This document shows, one piece after another, positions 1-8,696 of a stretch of DNA of 64,000 nucleotides. The notes under the pieces are model-generated. The model was not told where the DNA came from, made no database searches, and worked only from the letters and a program-made list of their open reading frames with translations. Position 1 is the stretch's first letter; every line of letters begins with the position of its first letter. Position numbers and translations under genes: made by a program. The stretch is from assembly GCF_036203305.1 (NCBI RefSeq), contig NZ_CP108131.1:8122001-8186000 (forward strand). Direction: 5' to 3'. Source of the stretch: Streptomyces sp. NBC_00190 (GTDB lineage Bacteria; Actinomycetota; Actinomycetes; Streptomycetales; Streptomycetaceae).

Positions 1-1016
1 GTGATGAGGCGGGTGAGGAGCGGGGCGTCGACGTCGTCGGAGGCGGAGCGCAGGGCGGCGCCGGTCGCGGTCAGGGCATCGGCGTTGGTGAAGTGATCGG
101 CGCCCTGGGGGAGCAGGAGCTGGGGCAGGCCGGCCTGCAGGGCGGTGAGCAGGGTGCCGGAGCCGCCGTGGTGGATCAGCGCATCGGAGGCGGTCAGCAG
201 CTCGGCGAGCGGGATCCAGGGCAGCGGGCGGACGTTGTCCGGGAGGGTGCCGAGCGGAGTGAGGTCGGCGTCGCCGACGGCGAGCAGGAACTCGGCGTCC
301 ACCGAGGCGGCGGCCTCGATCAGGCGGACGATGGCGCGGACGCCGTCCAGCTCGGTGAGCACGGTGCCCAGGGTGACGGCGACCCGCGGGCGGGTGCCGC
401 GGCGCAGCAGCTCGGCGGGGACGGTGCCGCCGCCGTTGTAGGAGAGGTAGCGCATCCGCAAGCCGCCCGGGTCGCCGCCGAGCGAGGCGGGGACGATGTT
501 CAGCGCGGTGGGCTCGGCGGGGCCGGCCACCTTGTACGTCTCGTACGCTTCGGTGAAGTTGGCGGCGAGCCGGCCGACCATGTCGAGGCCGGAGGTGACG
601 CCGAAGTTCTGGATCACCGACGGGATCTTGAGCTTGGCCGCGACCAGCGGGGCGGAGGCCTGGAAGGAGTCGTAGACGAGCAAGTCGGCGCCCCAGTTGT
701 CGGCGGCCTCCAGCAAGCCGTCCACGGTGGGTCGGGAGACGAGCGCGAAGGCGCGGGCCGCCATGTCGAGGATCTGGTCCTGAGTCATGTCGGGGTTGAC
801 GTAGCGCACCTCCTCGCCGGTGGACTGCTCGAACACGTCCCGGATGGTGCGGCCGTCGCCGATCTCGACTATCGGAAAACCGGCCTCGCGGAGCCGGTCC
901 AGCGGCTGCGAGCTCGCGAACAGCACCTCGTGGCCGGCGGCGCGCAGGGCCTGCGCGGTCGGGATCATCGGGAAGAGGTGGCCGGCCGCGGCCGGTCCGG
1001 TGAAGAGTATGCGCAC
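1..1016 (-). CDS. activator-dependent-type glycosyltransferase (3' end outside window)
   Basis: The reverse-strand frame opens with GTG at 1016 (VRILFTGPAAAGHLFPM) and stays open to the window edge, so about 338 N-terminal codons are seen. The N-terminal Rossmann start with GHLFPMIP and the C-terminal donor-binding motif LIHHGGSGT followed by LPQGADHFTNA are those of GT1/MGT glycosyltransferases that attach deoxysugars to antibiotics. Such enzymes act in the cytoplasm on an aglycone using an NDP-sugar, often with a helper protein. The acceptor cannot be told, and any cluster it belongs to would lie left of the window. Confidence 0.85.
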   Translation of the reverse strand, partial: MRILFTGPAAAGHLFPMIPTAQALRAAGHEVLFASSQPLDRLREAGFPIVEIGDGRTIRDVFEQSTGEEVRYVNPDMTQDQILDMAARAFALVSRPTVDGLLEAADNWGADLLVYDSFQASAPLVAAKLKIPSVIQNFGVTSGLDMVGRLAANFTEAYETYKVAGPAEPTALNIVPASLGGDPGGLRMRYLSYNGGGTVPAELLRRGTRPRVAVTLGTVLTELDGVRAIVRLIEAAASVDAEFLLAVGDADLTPLGTLPDNVRPLPWIPLAELLTASDALIHHGGSGTLLTALQAGLPQLLLPQGADHFTNADALTATGAALRSASDDVDAPLLTRLI

Positions 1017-1545
1017 GGGTTCTCCTTGCCGTTGTTCTGCCGGTCGAGGCCGAGTCGTGCGGGCTCGCCCCGGTTCCCTCCTGTGAACTGACGGGAAGGC
1101 GCGCTGTGTTCCGCCCCGAGGATCGATAATCGGACGTTCTGGGACGCATCTTTCCGGGCAGGGCGCGATGTGCCCTGAGCTCCCCGGGCCCGCGCGGACG
1201 CGCGGTGCGCGAGCCGGTGACCTGCCGGTCGAGGACCGAGAGAGCGGCGAGAGCGCCCTGGTCCGTGCCGTCACCCGGTGGGAGGGCATGCGCCGGGCGT
1301 ACGGCAGCCGACACCGGCCCGCGTCCCCGGATCGCGGCGGGACCGGCAGCGGGTGAGGAACTTCACCGCGGGCGGGGCCCCGGCCCGCCGCCTCCGTTGC
1401 TAGATTGTCCGGCGGCCGGATCCAAGGCCCCGGACGAGATGCGCCGTACCCGGTTACGCACGACGACGCGAGGTGCTGCACCAGCAGCGCCGTCCGCTGT
1501 CCGCACCCGGGCAGCGTCCTCGTCGAGCAAGATGGGCCGAACGCC
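1017..1545. other. 529-bp gene-free stretch
   Basis: This lies between the divergent glycosyltransferase and ohr genes and must carry both promoters. Short frames exist (for example 1168-1356) but show no recognisable protein or good ribosome binding site. I see no clear operator for an OhrR-type regulator. Confidence 0.5.
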
Positions 1546-1998
1546 ATGACCGTGCCACTCACCCGCAGCCTGTACCGGACGACCGCGCATGCCGCCGGGG
1601 GCCGTACCGGGTCCGTCCGCACGGACGACGGGCGCCTGGACGTCCGCCTCGCCCCGCCGCGCAAGAAGGTGCCCGGCACCACCAACCCCGAGCAGCTGTT
1701 CGCGGCCGGTTTCGCCGCCTGCTTCACCTCCGCGCTCGCGGAGGTCGCCGCCGAGTTCGGAGCGGATGCCTCCGCCGCGCGCGTGGCCTGCGAAGTGCAG
1801 CTCGGCACCACGGACACGCCCGCGGGCTACGGCCTCGCGGTGGCCCTCACCGTCAGCCTGCCGGGGTGGCGGGCGGCGGACCTCCAGCCCCTGCTGCACC
1901 GGGCGGACGCGGTGTGCCCGTACTCCCAGGCGGTACGCGGCAACGTACCGCTGACGCTCCTGGCCGTGGACGAGCCCGCCACCGATGACCGGGCCTGA
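1546..1998 (+). CDS. ohr: organic hydroperoxide resistance protein, OsmC/Ohr family
   Basis: A 150-residue protein, the normal Ohr length. It reduces organic hydroperoxides to alcohols with a reactive cysteine pair, in the cytoplasm as a dimer. Both cysteines are visible: one in the motif AACFTSAL near residue 60 and one in VCPYSQAVRGN near residue 125. ATG at 1546 is chosen because homologous sequence (LYRTTAHAAGGR) begins just after it; the frame is open further upstream without similarity. The gene overlaps the next one by 14 bp, so the two are probably translated together. No OhrR gene lies next to it. Confidence 0.9.
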   Translation: MTVPLTRSLYRTTAHAAGGRTGSVRTDDGRLDVRLAPPRKKVPGTTNPEQLFAAGFAACFTSALAEVAAEFGADASAARVACEVQLGTTDTPAGYGLAVALTVSLPGWRAADLQPLLHRADAVCPYSQAVRGNVPLTLLAVDEPATDDRA

Positions 1999-2440
1999 GC
2001 CGGAGCCGGAGCCGGCGGGCGACTTCCCGGGCGGCCCCGGCGTCCCGGTACCCGAGCACGGCGCCTGGCTGCGGCGCGGCATCAGCCGCAACGGCGGACC
2101 CCTGATCGAGGACCGCGAAGTGGTGTGGCTGCAGGCCGGCCCGTACTACGCCGACAGCCGCGGCTTCGCCGGTACGACGTCCTTCGACGGCTCCCAGGTG
2201 CGCTTCCACCACCTCACGGGCGAGCCCGGCGAAGACGCCGGCGCCTTCCGGTGGGAGGGTGCGCATCTCGTCGAGCGGGGCACCAACCCGGACGGCAGCA
2301 CCTTCCTGGAGATCTGGACCCCACTGCCCGGCGCCGACGGTGCCACCGGCTCCTGGTCCGGTCCGGACCACCACGTGGTGCGCGTCGGGCGACACGTGGT
2401 GCACGTCGATTCCCGTGCGGGTACGTACTGGCGGCTGTGA
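1985..2440 (+). CDS. hypothetical protein, coupled to ohr
   Basis: A 151-residue soluble protein with no signal peptide or membrane segment. I do not recognise its family. The N-terminus is rich in Pro-Glu repeats (PEPEPEP). The middle holds aromatic and beta-rich segments (VVWLQAGPYYADSRGFAG, VRFHHLTG), giving a small beta-barrel feel. ATG at 1985 lies inside the end of ohr (14-bp overlap), so it is most likely in the same transcript and may have a linked stress role; that link is inference. Confidence 0.65.
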   Translation: MTGPEPEPEPAGDFPGGPGVPVPEHGAWLRRGISRNGGPLIEDREVVWLQAGPYYADSRGFAGTTSFDGSQVRFHHLTGEPGEDAGAFRWEGAHLVERGTNPDGSTFLEIWTPLPGADGATGSWSGPDHHVVRVGRHVVHVDSRAGTYWRL

Positions 2441-2539
2441 CCCCCCTGCGGTGGGGGACCCGGTCAGGGGAGACGGGATCCGGTCCGAGTCCGAGGGGGC
2501 GGAGCGCCGTCCTCACGGCCGTTCGCGGGCGAAGCCCCG

Positions 2540-2564
2540 GACGTCAGGTCCGGGGCCTGACGTC
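2540..2564. terminator. bidirectional hairpin between convergent genes
   Basis: A perfect 9-bp inverted repeat (GACGTCAGG / CCTGACGTC) with a 7-nt loop lies between the convergent ends of the 1985-2440 gene and the signal-peptidase-like gene. It touches the latter's stop codon. No U-tract follows, as is common in Streptomyces terminators. Confidence 0.6.
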
Positions 2565-3228
2565 ACCGGAAGGCGTAGGGCGCCGCGGGCGTCGGTTCCG
2601 TCCGCGGGGCCCGTCGCATGGTCAGATATCCGGCGAGACCGCAGCCGAACCCGATGAGCACGAGGACGAACCCGCCGATCAGGAGGGCGACCATCGTGAT
2701 CGCGGCGCCCGCGCCGTCGAGCGCCCGCTCGCGGACCGCGTCCGCGGGGATCGTGCCGCTCTGTCCGTCCGACAGGAAGTAGCGGGAGTCCCGGGAGTTG
2801 ACCCGGTTGTCGCCCATCACGAACAGCCGGCCTTCCGGCACCTTCACGTCATAGCTCTTGCCGTCACCTACGGGGTCGCCCCCGGCGACGTACGTCTCGC
2901 GCAACGGCTCGCCGTTCACCAGCACCTGGTGCCCGTCGCAGCTCACCCGGTCGCCGCCGACCCCGATGACGCGCTGGAAGACGAGAGCGGTGTCCGTGTA
3001 GCGACCGGGCAGGTAGTAGAAGACCGCGTCGCCGCGATGGACCTCGGTGCCGCCGATCTTCTTCGTAAAGACGGTATCGCCCTGCTCGTACGTCGGCCGC
3101 ATGGCATCGGAACCGACGCTGTGGCCGCCGAAGGCGGAGTCGCCGAGCCGCCACGTCCCCGTCATCAGCAGCATTCCCAGGGGCACCAGCACCAGCCCCG
3201 TGATCCACAGTCTTCGCCCTGGTCTCAT
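2563..3228 (-). CDS. S26 signal-peptidase-like membrane protein lacking both catalytic residues
   Basis: A 221-residue protein with the type I signal peptidase plan: an N-terminal membrane helix (residues 8-24), the substrate-binding box, the box D region, the conserved GDNR...SRDSR box at 139-148, and a second C-terminal helix (about 176-200). The box holding the catalytic serine normally reads S-M-x-P-T; here it is AMRPT with Ala42. The box holding the lysine base normally reads KRVIG; here it is FQRVIG with Gln85. The enzyme is therefore probably not a working peptidase. Staphylococcal SpsA is a known precedent for such a dead paralogue. It could bind preproteins or act as a partner. Confidence 0.8.
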   Translation of the reverse strand: MRPGRRLWITGLVLVPLGMLLMTGTWRLGDSAFGGHSVGSDAMRPTYEQGDTVFTKKIGGTEVHRGDAVFYYLPGRYTDTALVFQRVIGVGGDRVSCDGHQVLVNGEPLRETYVAGGDPVGDGKSYDVKVPEGRLFVMGDNRVNSRDSRYFLSDGQSGTIPADAVRERALDGAGAAITMVALLIGGFVLVLIGFGCGLAGYLTMRRAPRTEPTPAAPYAFR

Positions 3229-3310
3229 CCTCAGCCCCTCCCGGCCGTCCGGCTCGCACCCTATCGGTGCAGGCCGGCGCGCCTACCGGTGGGCCGCAGC
3301 CCGGTGGGGC

Positions 3311-4357
3311 TCAGTCCCTCGGCCGGGACCTGCGATCCTCACGGTCGAATCCGGGAGGCCGGCCGCCGCCCTGCTCGGTGGACAGGAACTCCCGGAACAC
3401 CTGTGCGGAGCGCGGGTTCTGGCTGCACTGCCACACACCGTGCGGGCAGTAGTCGGTGATGCTGTGGTAGAGCGGCTTGTGCTCGGCGATCCATGCCAGC
3501 ATGCCCCGCATGTACTCGGGGTTGTCGCCGTTCCGGAACAGCCCCCATTCGGGGTACGAGATCGGCTTGCCGTGCGCCTCCGCGAAGTCGACCTGCGCCT
3601 GGAGTCCGTACGGCTGGGTGACCTGCTCGTCGAAGGTGTGGCCGGGCGGCTGGTCGTAGGTGTCCATGCCGACGATGTCGACCACGTCGTCGCCTGGGTA
3701 GCACTGGGTCCAGGCGATCGCGTCACTGCCGCGGTTGGGGGCGAAGTCGAAGAGGAACCGCTGTCCCTCCACAGAGCGCATGGCAGCCACGATGCGCCGC
3801 CAGTACCTCTTCCAGCTCTCGGGGTCGGGCCGGCATCGGTGGGTGTAGTCGAAGCCGTTCATCTCCCAGCCGAGCACGATGACCGTGTCCGGCACTCCGA
3901 GCCCGACCAGACGCTCGGCCAGGCGCTGGAAGTGGTGGTCGTACTCACCCTGCGCGCCGGAGCGGAGCAGCTCGGCGACCGGGCCGTCGGGGACGTCGGC
4001 CTCGTTGCGTGCCAGCATGGGCACGTTCAGGACGAACAGCCGATCGGCTCTCGCCTTGCGCCACCGTGCCCAGCTGGGCAGGAAATCGGGTGCCCCCTCG
4101 ATGTTCGACCAGGTGTCGCCGGGGAGGTAGGTGTGCCCGGCGCGCACCTCGGTACCGCCGAGCCAGCGCGAGAGGTCCTTCATCTTCTCGACGCCGGGCG
4201 TGTCGTAGTGGAGATAGGCGCCCACTGCGACCTCGCTCTCGACCTCTCTGCCTGACCTGTCTCGTGGCGGCGTGGCGAGGGCGCCCCCGGTGACGAGCAG
4301 GCCGACAGCGACCGTACTTGTGCAGGCGCCCGCCAGCCAGCGGCGTCGATGGGACAT
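3311..4357 (-). CDS. secreted glycoside hydrolase, GH26-like (beta-mannanase type)
   Basis: A 348-residue protein with an N-terminal signal peptide (RRR at 4-6, hydrophobic stretch to about residue 28). Family 26 enzymes are retaining (beta/alpha)8 hydrolases of mannan or related glucans. The likely acid/base glutamate is E165 in GWEMNGF and the nucleophile E270 in YPEWGLF; the motif MDTYDQP near 231 also fits. ATG at 4357 is chosen because GGAGG precedes it by a few bases and the signal peptide starts there; the frame extends upstream without similarity. No carbohydrate-binding module is present. The true substrate is not clear. Confidence 0.8.
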   Translation of the reverse strand: MSHRRRWLAGACTSTVAVGLLVTGGALATPPRDRSGREVESEVAVGAYLHYDTPGVEKMKDLSRWLGGTEVRAGHTYLPGDTWSNIEGAPDFLPSWARWRKARADRLFVLNVPMLARNEADVPDGPVAELLRSGAQGEYDHHFQRLAERLVGLGVPDTVIVLGWEMNGFDYTHRCRPDPESWKRYWRRIVAAMRSVEGQRFLFDFAPNRGSDAIAWTQCYPGDDVVDIVGMDTYDQPPGHTFDEQVTQPYGLQAQVDFAEAHGKPISYPEWGLFRNGDNPEYMRGMLAWIAEHKPLYHSITDYCPHGVWQCSQNPRSAQVFREFLSTEQGGGRPPGFDREDRRSRPRD

Positions 4358-4877
4358 GCTGCCTCCACAAGCCTCGTGAACCGATCTGCTGTCAGCGACG
4401 TTAGGCATCTCATCCGACTCATGGCCTGTCCGAGGTCCCGACGCTGGGCCATTCGCACCAGCCGACCGCCTTCGCTTGGCCCGGCCGGGTGAAAGCCCCG
4501 CCCCCATCGGCATGTCGGCGGCCGACCGACCGAAGAAGGGGTCCTCGGTGCCCGCCGGGCACCCCACCGACCAGACCGGCGCCGGGCGGGCTCCGGCGTA
4601 GCCGCGAGATCATCGACGAGGAGCTGCCGGGTCCACAGCCACGTGATCATCCGCGTGTGGTGCGTTGATCCCTTGAGCCCGCCAAGGTTCTTGAAGCCCG
4701 GCAGCCCGGCGAACAAATAATCGGTTGCCTGTCGGCGATGGCGGTGGATGCAATGTCCGGCACGGTCACCGAGGTACGCCCGCCACGGCGAGATGGGATG
4801 AACGCCTACCGCCGGGCCTTGCCACTCTGCGATCCGGGCGAACTGCAAGCGAATCGTCACACGGGAGACGCCGACGG
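4358..4877. other. 520-bp gene-free stretch with lower GC patches
   Basis: This lies between the divergent GH26 gene and the binding-protein gene. A reverse-strand frame (4180-4899) is open but resembles nothing I know. Part of it near 4650-4750 uses unusual codons and contains an AT-rich patch (aacaaataatcgg), which may be foreign or decayed DNA. Confidence 0.4.
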
Positions 4878-5990
4878 ATGAATACGCCACCATCGCCACC
4901 TGGAGCGAAGCGGACTGACGGACCGTCCGTCCAGATCGGCGCCCTTGTTCCGCTGACTCGGCCTGGCTGGGTGGAGGCAGGCCGACACCTGCTCGCCGGA
5001 CTCGAGCTGGCCGTTCGCGAAATCAATGACGCCGGCGGGATCGCGGGAAGACCACTCGAGCTGGTGGTCCGAGACACCGCGGCTGATCCCGAGAGGGCCG
5101 CGGCGGCCGTAGACGAACTGGCTCGTCTGGGCGTGGCCGCCTTGGCGGGGGAGTACCACAGCGTCGTCGCCCGCGCCGCTGCCGCCAGGGCCGATGCCCT
5201 CGGCCTGCCGTTCCTCTGCTCGTCAGCCGTTCTCGACGCGCTCACCGAACTGCCGACGCAATGGGTCGCACGCCTCTCCCCGCCGCAGTCCCGCGGCTGG
5301 CAGACGTACGCGGACTTCCTCCTCGGCGCGGGCCACAGCCGCATCGCCGTAGCGACCCAGCCGAGCGTCTACTGGGCATCCGGTGCCCGCATTCTGCGGG
5401 ACCACCTCGCTCCACGCGGCGGCAGCGTCATCGAACTCGACATGCGCGCGCTCACGCCCGACGCCGTGTGCGACGAACTCGTCGACCATCGCGCGACAGC
5501 CCTCCTCCTTCTGGTCGGCCACCCGGAGCCGGCAGTGCCGATCGTCAAGTCTGTCCGCCGCGACCAACGCCTCGCCGAGATCACGATCGGTGCTCCGGCC
5601 GGGCAACCGGAGTTCGCCGAATGGGCGACGTTGCTGGGCGACGACAGCGCCGCGATCCCGTTCCTGCGCTACCTGCCCGAGCACCTCACCCCACTCGGTG
5701 CACGAGTCGAGACGGCCCTGCGCGAGCGGCTGGCGGAAGCTCCCTCCTTCGTCGCCTTCGAGGGCTACGACACGGTCGCCGTCCTCGCCGATGTGCTGCG
5801 TTCTCACGGGGCGGACCGGGCGGGCATTGCCGCATCCTGGCCGCGCGTTGCCGTCGAAGGCACCCGCGGGCAGATCCAGTTCTCCCGCACGCCAGGCATC
5901 AGCGTGTGGCAATGGGCTCGGACGCCGATCCAAGTCGTTGATCGAGATCCGGCGGAACCCGATCGCTTTCGGATCCTTCACTCCAGCTGA
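4878..5990 (+). CDS. periplasmic-binding-protein-like (Leu/Ile/Val type) protein without signal peptide
   Basis: A 370-residue protein with the type I binding-protein fold used by branched-chain amino acid ABC transporters: a start strand VQIGALVPLTRPG, then GLELAVREINDAGGIAGRPLELVVRDTAADP, and later FVAFEGYDTVAVLADVL. No signal peptide or lipobox precedes the domain; ATG at 4878 leaves only about 18 polar residues before the first strand. No permease or ATPase gene is adjacent. It is therefore likely a cytoplasmic sensor or orphan binding protein rather than a transporter subunit. The ligand is unknown. Confidence 0.75.
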   Translation: MNTPPSPPGAKRTDGPSVQIGALVPLTRPGWVEAGRHLLAGLELAVREINDAGGIAGRPLELVVRDTAADPERAAAAVDELARLGVAALAGEYHSVVARAAAARADALGLPFLCSSAVLDALTELPTQWVARLSPPQSRGWQTYADFLLGAGHSRIAVATQPSVYWASGARILRDHLAPRGGSVIELDMRALTPDAVCDELVDHRATALLLLVGHPEPAVPIVKSVRRDQRLAEITIGAPAGQPEFAEWATLLGDDSAAIPFLRYLPEHLTPLGARVETALRERLAEAPSFVAFEGYDTVAVLADVLRSHGADRAGIAASWPRVAVEGTRGQIQFSRTPGISVWQWARTPIQVVDRDPAEPDRFRILHSS

Positions 5991-6067
5991 GAGAGGACGC
6001 GTTCCGGCCTTCCGCGTCTGGATCAGCACGCGAACAGTCGAGCCTCGTGGGCCGAACGGTAGTGCCG

Positions 6068-6649
6068 TCACAACGATTCGTCGGCGGCTCGGTCCATGAA
6101 CGTCTGGAGCGCAGCCTGCTGGCGCCGTACCGTCTCGTCGAATTCGGCTCCGGTCTTCTTCAGGTCGGCGCCTTCCGGGCCCCGCACGTACCTGGCAGTC
6201 GCCAGCTCCCCCAGGCGAGCGGAGAGGACGCCGATCTTCTCCAGGTCGCGCCTGCGTTCCGGTGTCGTAACGAGCCGCGCGGTCGTGACGGCTCGCGCGA
6301 GGTCCGTGTTGGCCGGGGCGTATCTGTCGTCGAACTGACGCTGCCTCTGCTCGGCGCTCTTCGCGGGGTCGAGGCTCACCGCCAGTAGTTGGGTGGCCTG
6401 CTGCACGTACTTGTTCGTACTCGCCGCGAGCTCGACATAGGCGGCACGCCGGATGTCCGCCCGTCGGGCGTCGGCTTCCTGGCTGTGCGTGTCCTTCGCC
6501 TCGAAGTAGGCGAGCGTGCTCCCCGTCAGCCCGGCCAGGGCACCGATCAGCGCTCCCGCGAGCACGGCGACGGTGGTACCCCGCTGCCCGCGCTGCCCCC
6601 GCCGCTCGTTGCCCGCCCCGTCGCCCGTCGTGTCCTTGTCCTTCGTCAT
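6068..6649 (-). CDS. membrane-anchored helical protein of unknown function
   Basis: About 193 residues from ATG 6649 (MTKDKDTT). A polar start is followed by one membrane helix (about residues 27-48, VAVLAGALIGALAGLTGSTL). A charged, strongly helical extracytoplasmic or cytoplasmic tail rich in Arg, Gln and Ala then runs to the end and is likely coiled coil. Such single-helix stalk proteins are common in Streptomyces and have no assigned role. Fifteen more codons are open upstream (ATG at 6694). Confidence 0.65.
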   Translation of the reverse strand: MTKDKDTTGDGAGNERRGQRGQRGTTVAVLAGALIGALAGLTGSTLAYFEAKDTHSQEADARRADIRRAAYVELAASTNKYVQQATQLLAVSLDPAKSAEQRQRQFDDRYAPANTDLARAVTTARLVTTPERRRDLEKIGVLSARLGELATARYVRGPEGADLKKTGAEFDETVRRQQAALQTFMDRAADESL

Positions 6650-6736
6650 GAAGTACTCGTACCGCGACCGGGAGGCCCCGGCACCTGCAACCACCTGGAG
6701 GCACGAACGGGGAGGCCGCTCTGACGTCCCGGCGCC

Positions 6737-6868
6737 TACTCGCGCGCGAGCATGGCCTCGGCTTCGCGTTCGAGGTCCACGTAGGGATCCCCGCTCACGT
6801 CGACGGCGACCCGGTGGAGGGTGCAGCCGCCGAAAGCGAAGACGGCTGCCGGGAGATCGCGGTCGGCG
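6737..6868 (-). pseudogene. possible coding remnant downstream of the 6869-7252 gene
   Basis: A reverse-strand frame ending at the stop near 6737 reads ADADRDLPAAVFAFGGC and later GDPYVDLEREAEAML with typical high-GC third positions. It has no evident start codon or ribosome binding site. It begins in a different frame right where the upstream gene stops. It may be the tail of a lost gene; it is too short to identify. Confidence 0.25.
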
Positions 6869-7252
6869 TCAGCGGGTGAAGCCGGCGACGGCGGTGTGGA
6901 CCGTGACGTTGCCGCCGCCGAGGAGGACGGCTTTGGCGCGGAGGCGGTCCATGACCGCGGGTCCCGGGTCGCCGTACACGTCGATGGAGCGCATGCGGAT
7001 CAGGGGGACGAAGGCGCGGAACTTGGGCCCGCCGAGTTCGAGGTGGAGCTCCAGCGAGGCCGTGTCGGGGTGGACCGCCACCAGCGTCATGGTGGATCCG
7101 GCGTCGTCGACGCAGAAGTGGTAGGCGAGCAGCTGCGGTTCCATCATCTCGACGAAGGCCACCCGCTCGCGCATGGCGGCCTTCGCCTCGTCGAGCCGGC
7201 CCGGCAGGATGTCCGAGCGGTCGACGTAGTAGATCTTGTCGAGCAGCGCCAT
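6869..7252 (-). CDS. hypothetical protein, possible dimeric alpha/beta-barrel fold
   Basis: A 127-residue protein starting MALLDKIYYVDRSDILPG. The alternating beta strands and helices, with a central VAFVEMMEPQLLAYHFCVDD and a C-terminal AVAGFTR, suggest the ferredoxin-like dimeric alpha/beta-barrel shape of small monooxygenase-like or stress-responsive proteins. No catalytic residues can be assigned. It is transcribed alone, divergent from nothing, with an intergenic gap on both sides. Confidence 0.55.
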   Translation of the reverse strand: MALLDKIYYVDRSDILPGRLDEAKAAMRERVAFVEMMEPQLLAYHFCVDDAGSTMTLVAVHPDTASLELHLELGGPKFRAFVPLIRMRSIDVYGDPGPAVMDRLRAKAVLLGGGNVTVHTAVAGFTR

Positions 7253-7590
7253 GCCCCGACGCTAGCGGGGGAGGCGGGTGCGGCCCCGCGCGACGCGCCC
7301 CGGGTTTCGGCTCCGCGTGAAGCGGCCGCTCGCCTCGCCCCGGAGCCGGCCGGGCGGAGCCTGCGGCCGAAGGCCACCAGACGGACAGCGAACAGGGATT
7401 CGCCTTCGATACCCACGACCACAAGTGGCACGAAACGCTCCTGGGCGCGGGACAGGGCTGGACGTACCCATCCGGCCTGAAGACGCCCGTCCGACCGGCC
7501 CGCCGGTCACCGCCGCGCACCGGGCCCGGGGACAGCCACGGGGCTGCCCCCGGGACGGCTCTGGACGGCCCTGAAGGGGCGGTTCCGCCG
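7253..7590. other. 338-bp gene-free stretch
   Basis: No complete gene is seen. On the plus strand around 7390-7510 one frame reads DSEQGFAFDTHDHKWHETLL, which looks protein-like but has no start and soon turns to low-complexity Pro/Arg. It may be a gene fragment. Confidence 0.35.
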
Positions 7591-7863
7591 TTAGCCCTGC
7601 GGAGATGCCGGTTCGACGTCCTTGGACAGCGGTACATCTCCGGTGTTGTCGACGTGCCGGGCGGCGACCCACGCGGCCTCGTCGCGCAGCAGGTACCACA
7701 TGCTGTTGCCGTCGATGGTCTGGGCGTGCACCTTGCTGCCCAGACCGACCTCGGCGCCGTGGCTCAGGTTGCCGATGATGGAGGAGTCAGTACTCGGATA
7801 CTTCCGCAGGTTGACGCCGATGGTGCTGACAACGGTGCCGAACGGCCGGGGTGGACTGGGCAT
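7591..7863 (-). CDS. small SH3b-like domain protein
   Basis: A 90-residue protein that is essentially one bacterial SH3 domain: VVSTIGVNLRKYPSTDSSII followed by GNLSHGAEVGLGSKVHAQ and WYLLRDEAAWVAARHV. These domains bind cell-wall peptides or proteins. There is no signal peptide, which is unusual for this domain. Two ATG codons in a row (7866 and 7863) follow GGAGG; the second has the more usual spacing. Confidence 0.7.
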   Translation of the reverse strand: MPSPPRPFGTVVSTIGVNLRKYPSTDSSIIGNLSHGAEVGLGSKVHAQTIDGNSMWYLLRDEAAWVAARHVDNTGDVPLSKDVEPASPQG

Positions 7864-8215
7864 CATGCCTCCAAGGGAACGCCGGAGTGGCGGGACGTCG
7901 TCCGGTAATCCGGACGGGTTGCTCGCACGGTAAGGCCGATTCCCGCCAGGGAGCCGAAGGCGTGCGGGGCCCGCCACGACCGGCGCCCGGGCGTCATTCC
8001 GATGGGTTCCGTCCCTTGGCCCGGCCCATTCCCCAGGGCCTCCACCAGCACGGCGGACGGCTCCCTGGCGGCCGCCCCGCGCCAAGGCCTCCTCGTACGC
8101 GGCGCCCCCGATAGCCCTCGGGCGGCGCGCAACCTCGGCGTGCCGTGCCGCAGCTTCTCAGCGGCCCTGTCTGATGGGGACCGTCGTTCCGGCCGTCCAA
8201 GGAGAGAGCACCATC
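7864..8215. other. 352-bp gene-free stretch
   Basis: This lies between the divergent SH3b and GWGW genes and should hold both promoters. No conserved protein frame or clear repeat is seen. Confidence 0.4.
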
Positions 8216-8482
8216 ATGACCACCACAGAGCAGATTGCCCGTGACGCCGTACGCCGCGTCCTGGGGGACACCGCCCATGCCGACGTGACCACCCTCCCCG
8301 GCGGAAACCTGTCCATCAGCGTGCACAGCGGTGACCACACGGCCACCATCGACGGCGACGACAGCAGCGGATGGGGTTGGACCGTCGACCCCGGAACCGA
8401 CGACGGATTCACCGGGCACGAGGACATCGCGGAAACCCTCGACGACGCCCTGATCGGTGTACGCCGAGGAATCGGCGCCTGA
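8216..8482 (+). CDS. small GWGW-motif protein, copy 1
   Basis: An 88-residue acidic soluble protein with AAGGAGAG as ribosome binding site before ATG 8216. The family is unknown to me. Its core reads DVTTLPGGNLSISV, then IDGDDSSGWGWTVDPG and GFTGHEDIAETLDDALIGVR. A paralogue with about half identical residues lies on the opposite strand 215 bp away, facing it. The mostly beta pattern with a Trp-rich turn suggests a small binding domain. No function is inferred. Confidence 0.7.
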   Translation: MTTTEQIARDAVRRVLGDTAHADVTTLPGGNLSISVHSGDHTATIDGDDSSGWGWTVDPGTDDGFTGHEDIAETLDDALIGVRRGIGA

Positions 8483-8568
8483 AACCACGCCCAACCTGAC
8501 GCGGGCCTGTAGGCCCGGGAAGATGCTGCGGACCTCGCCCGTCGCCCGCCCCGCGCCCCTACAACGGC

Positions 8569-8600
8569 GGCGCCCGCCTCGAAGATCAGGGGCGGGCGCC
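8569..8600. terminator. bidirectional hairpin between the two GWGW genes
   Basis: A perfect 10-bp inverted repeat (GGCGCCCGCC / GGCGGGCGCC) with a 12-nt loop lies between the two convergent genes and could stop both transcripts. Confidence 0.6.
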
Positions 8601-8696
8601 GATTGCGGTGCCGCACAGAACCCGGCGACAGTCGCTGTGCTTGCGCGGGCACCAGAGGACGTGGAGCAGGATCTCGCCGGCCGGCGCCCGGAGCTG

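Noticed and set aside
5223..6704. 493-codon reverse frame spanning two genes
   Set aside because: It covers the opposite strand of the binding-protein gene and an alternative frame of the coiled membrane protein; Arg-rich with no motif.
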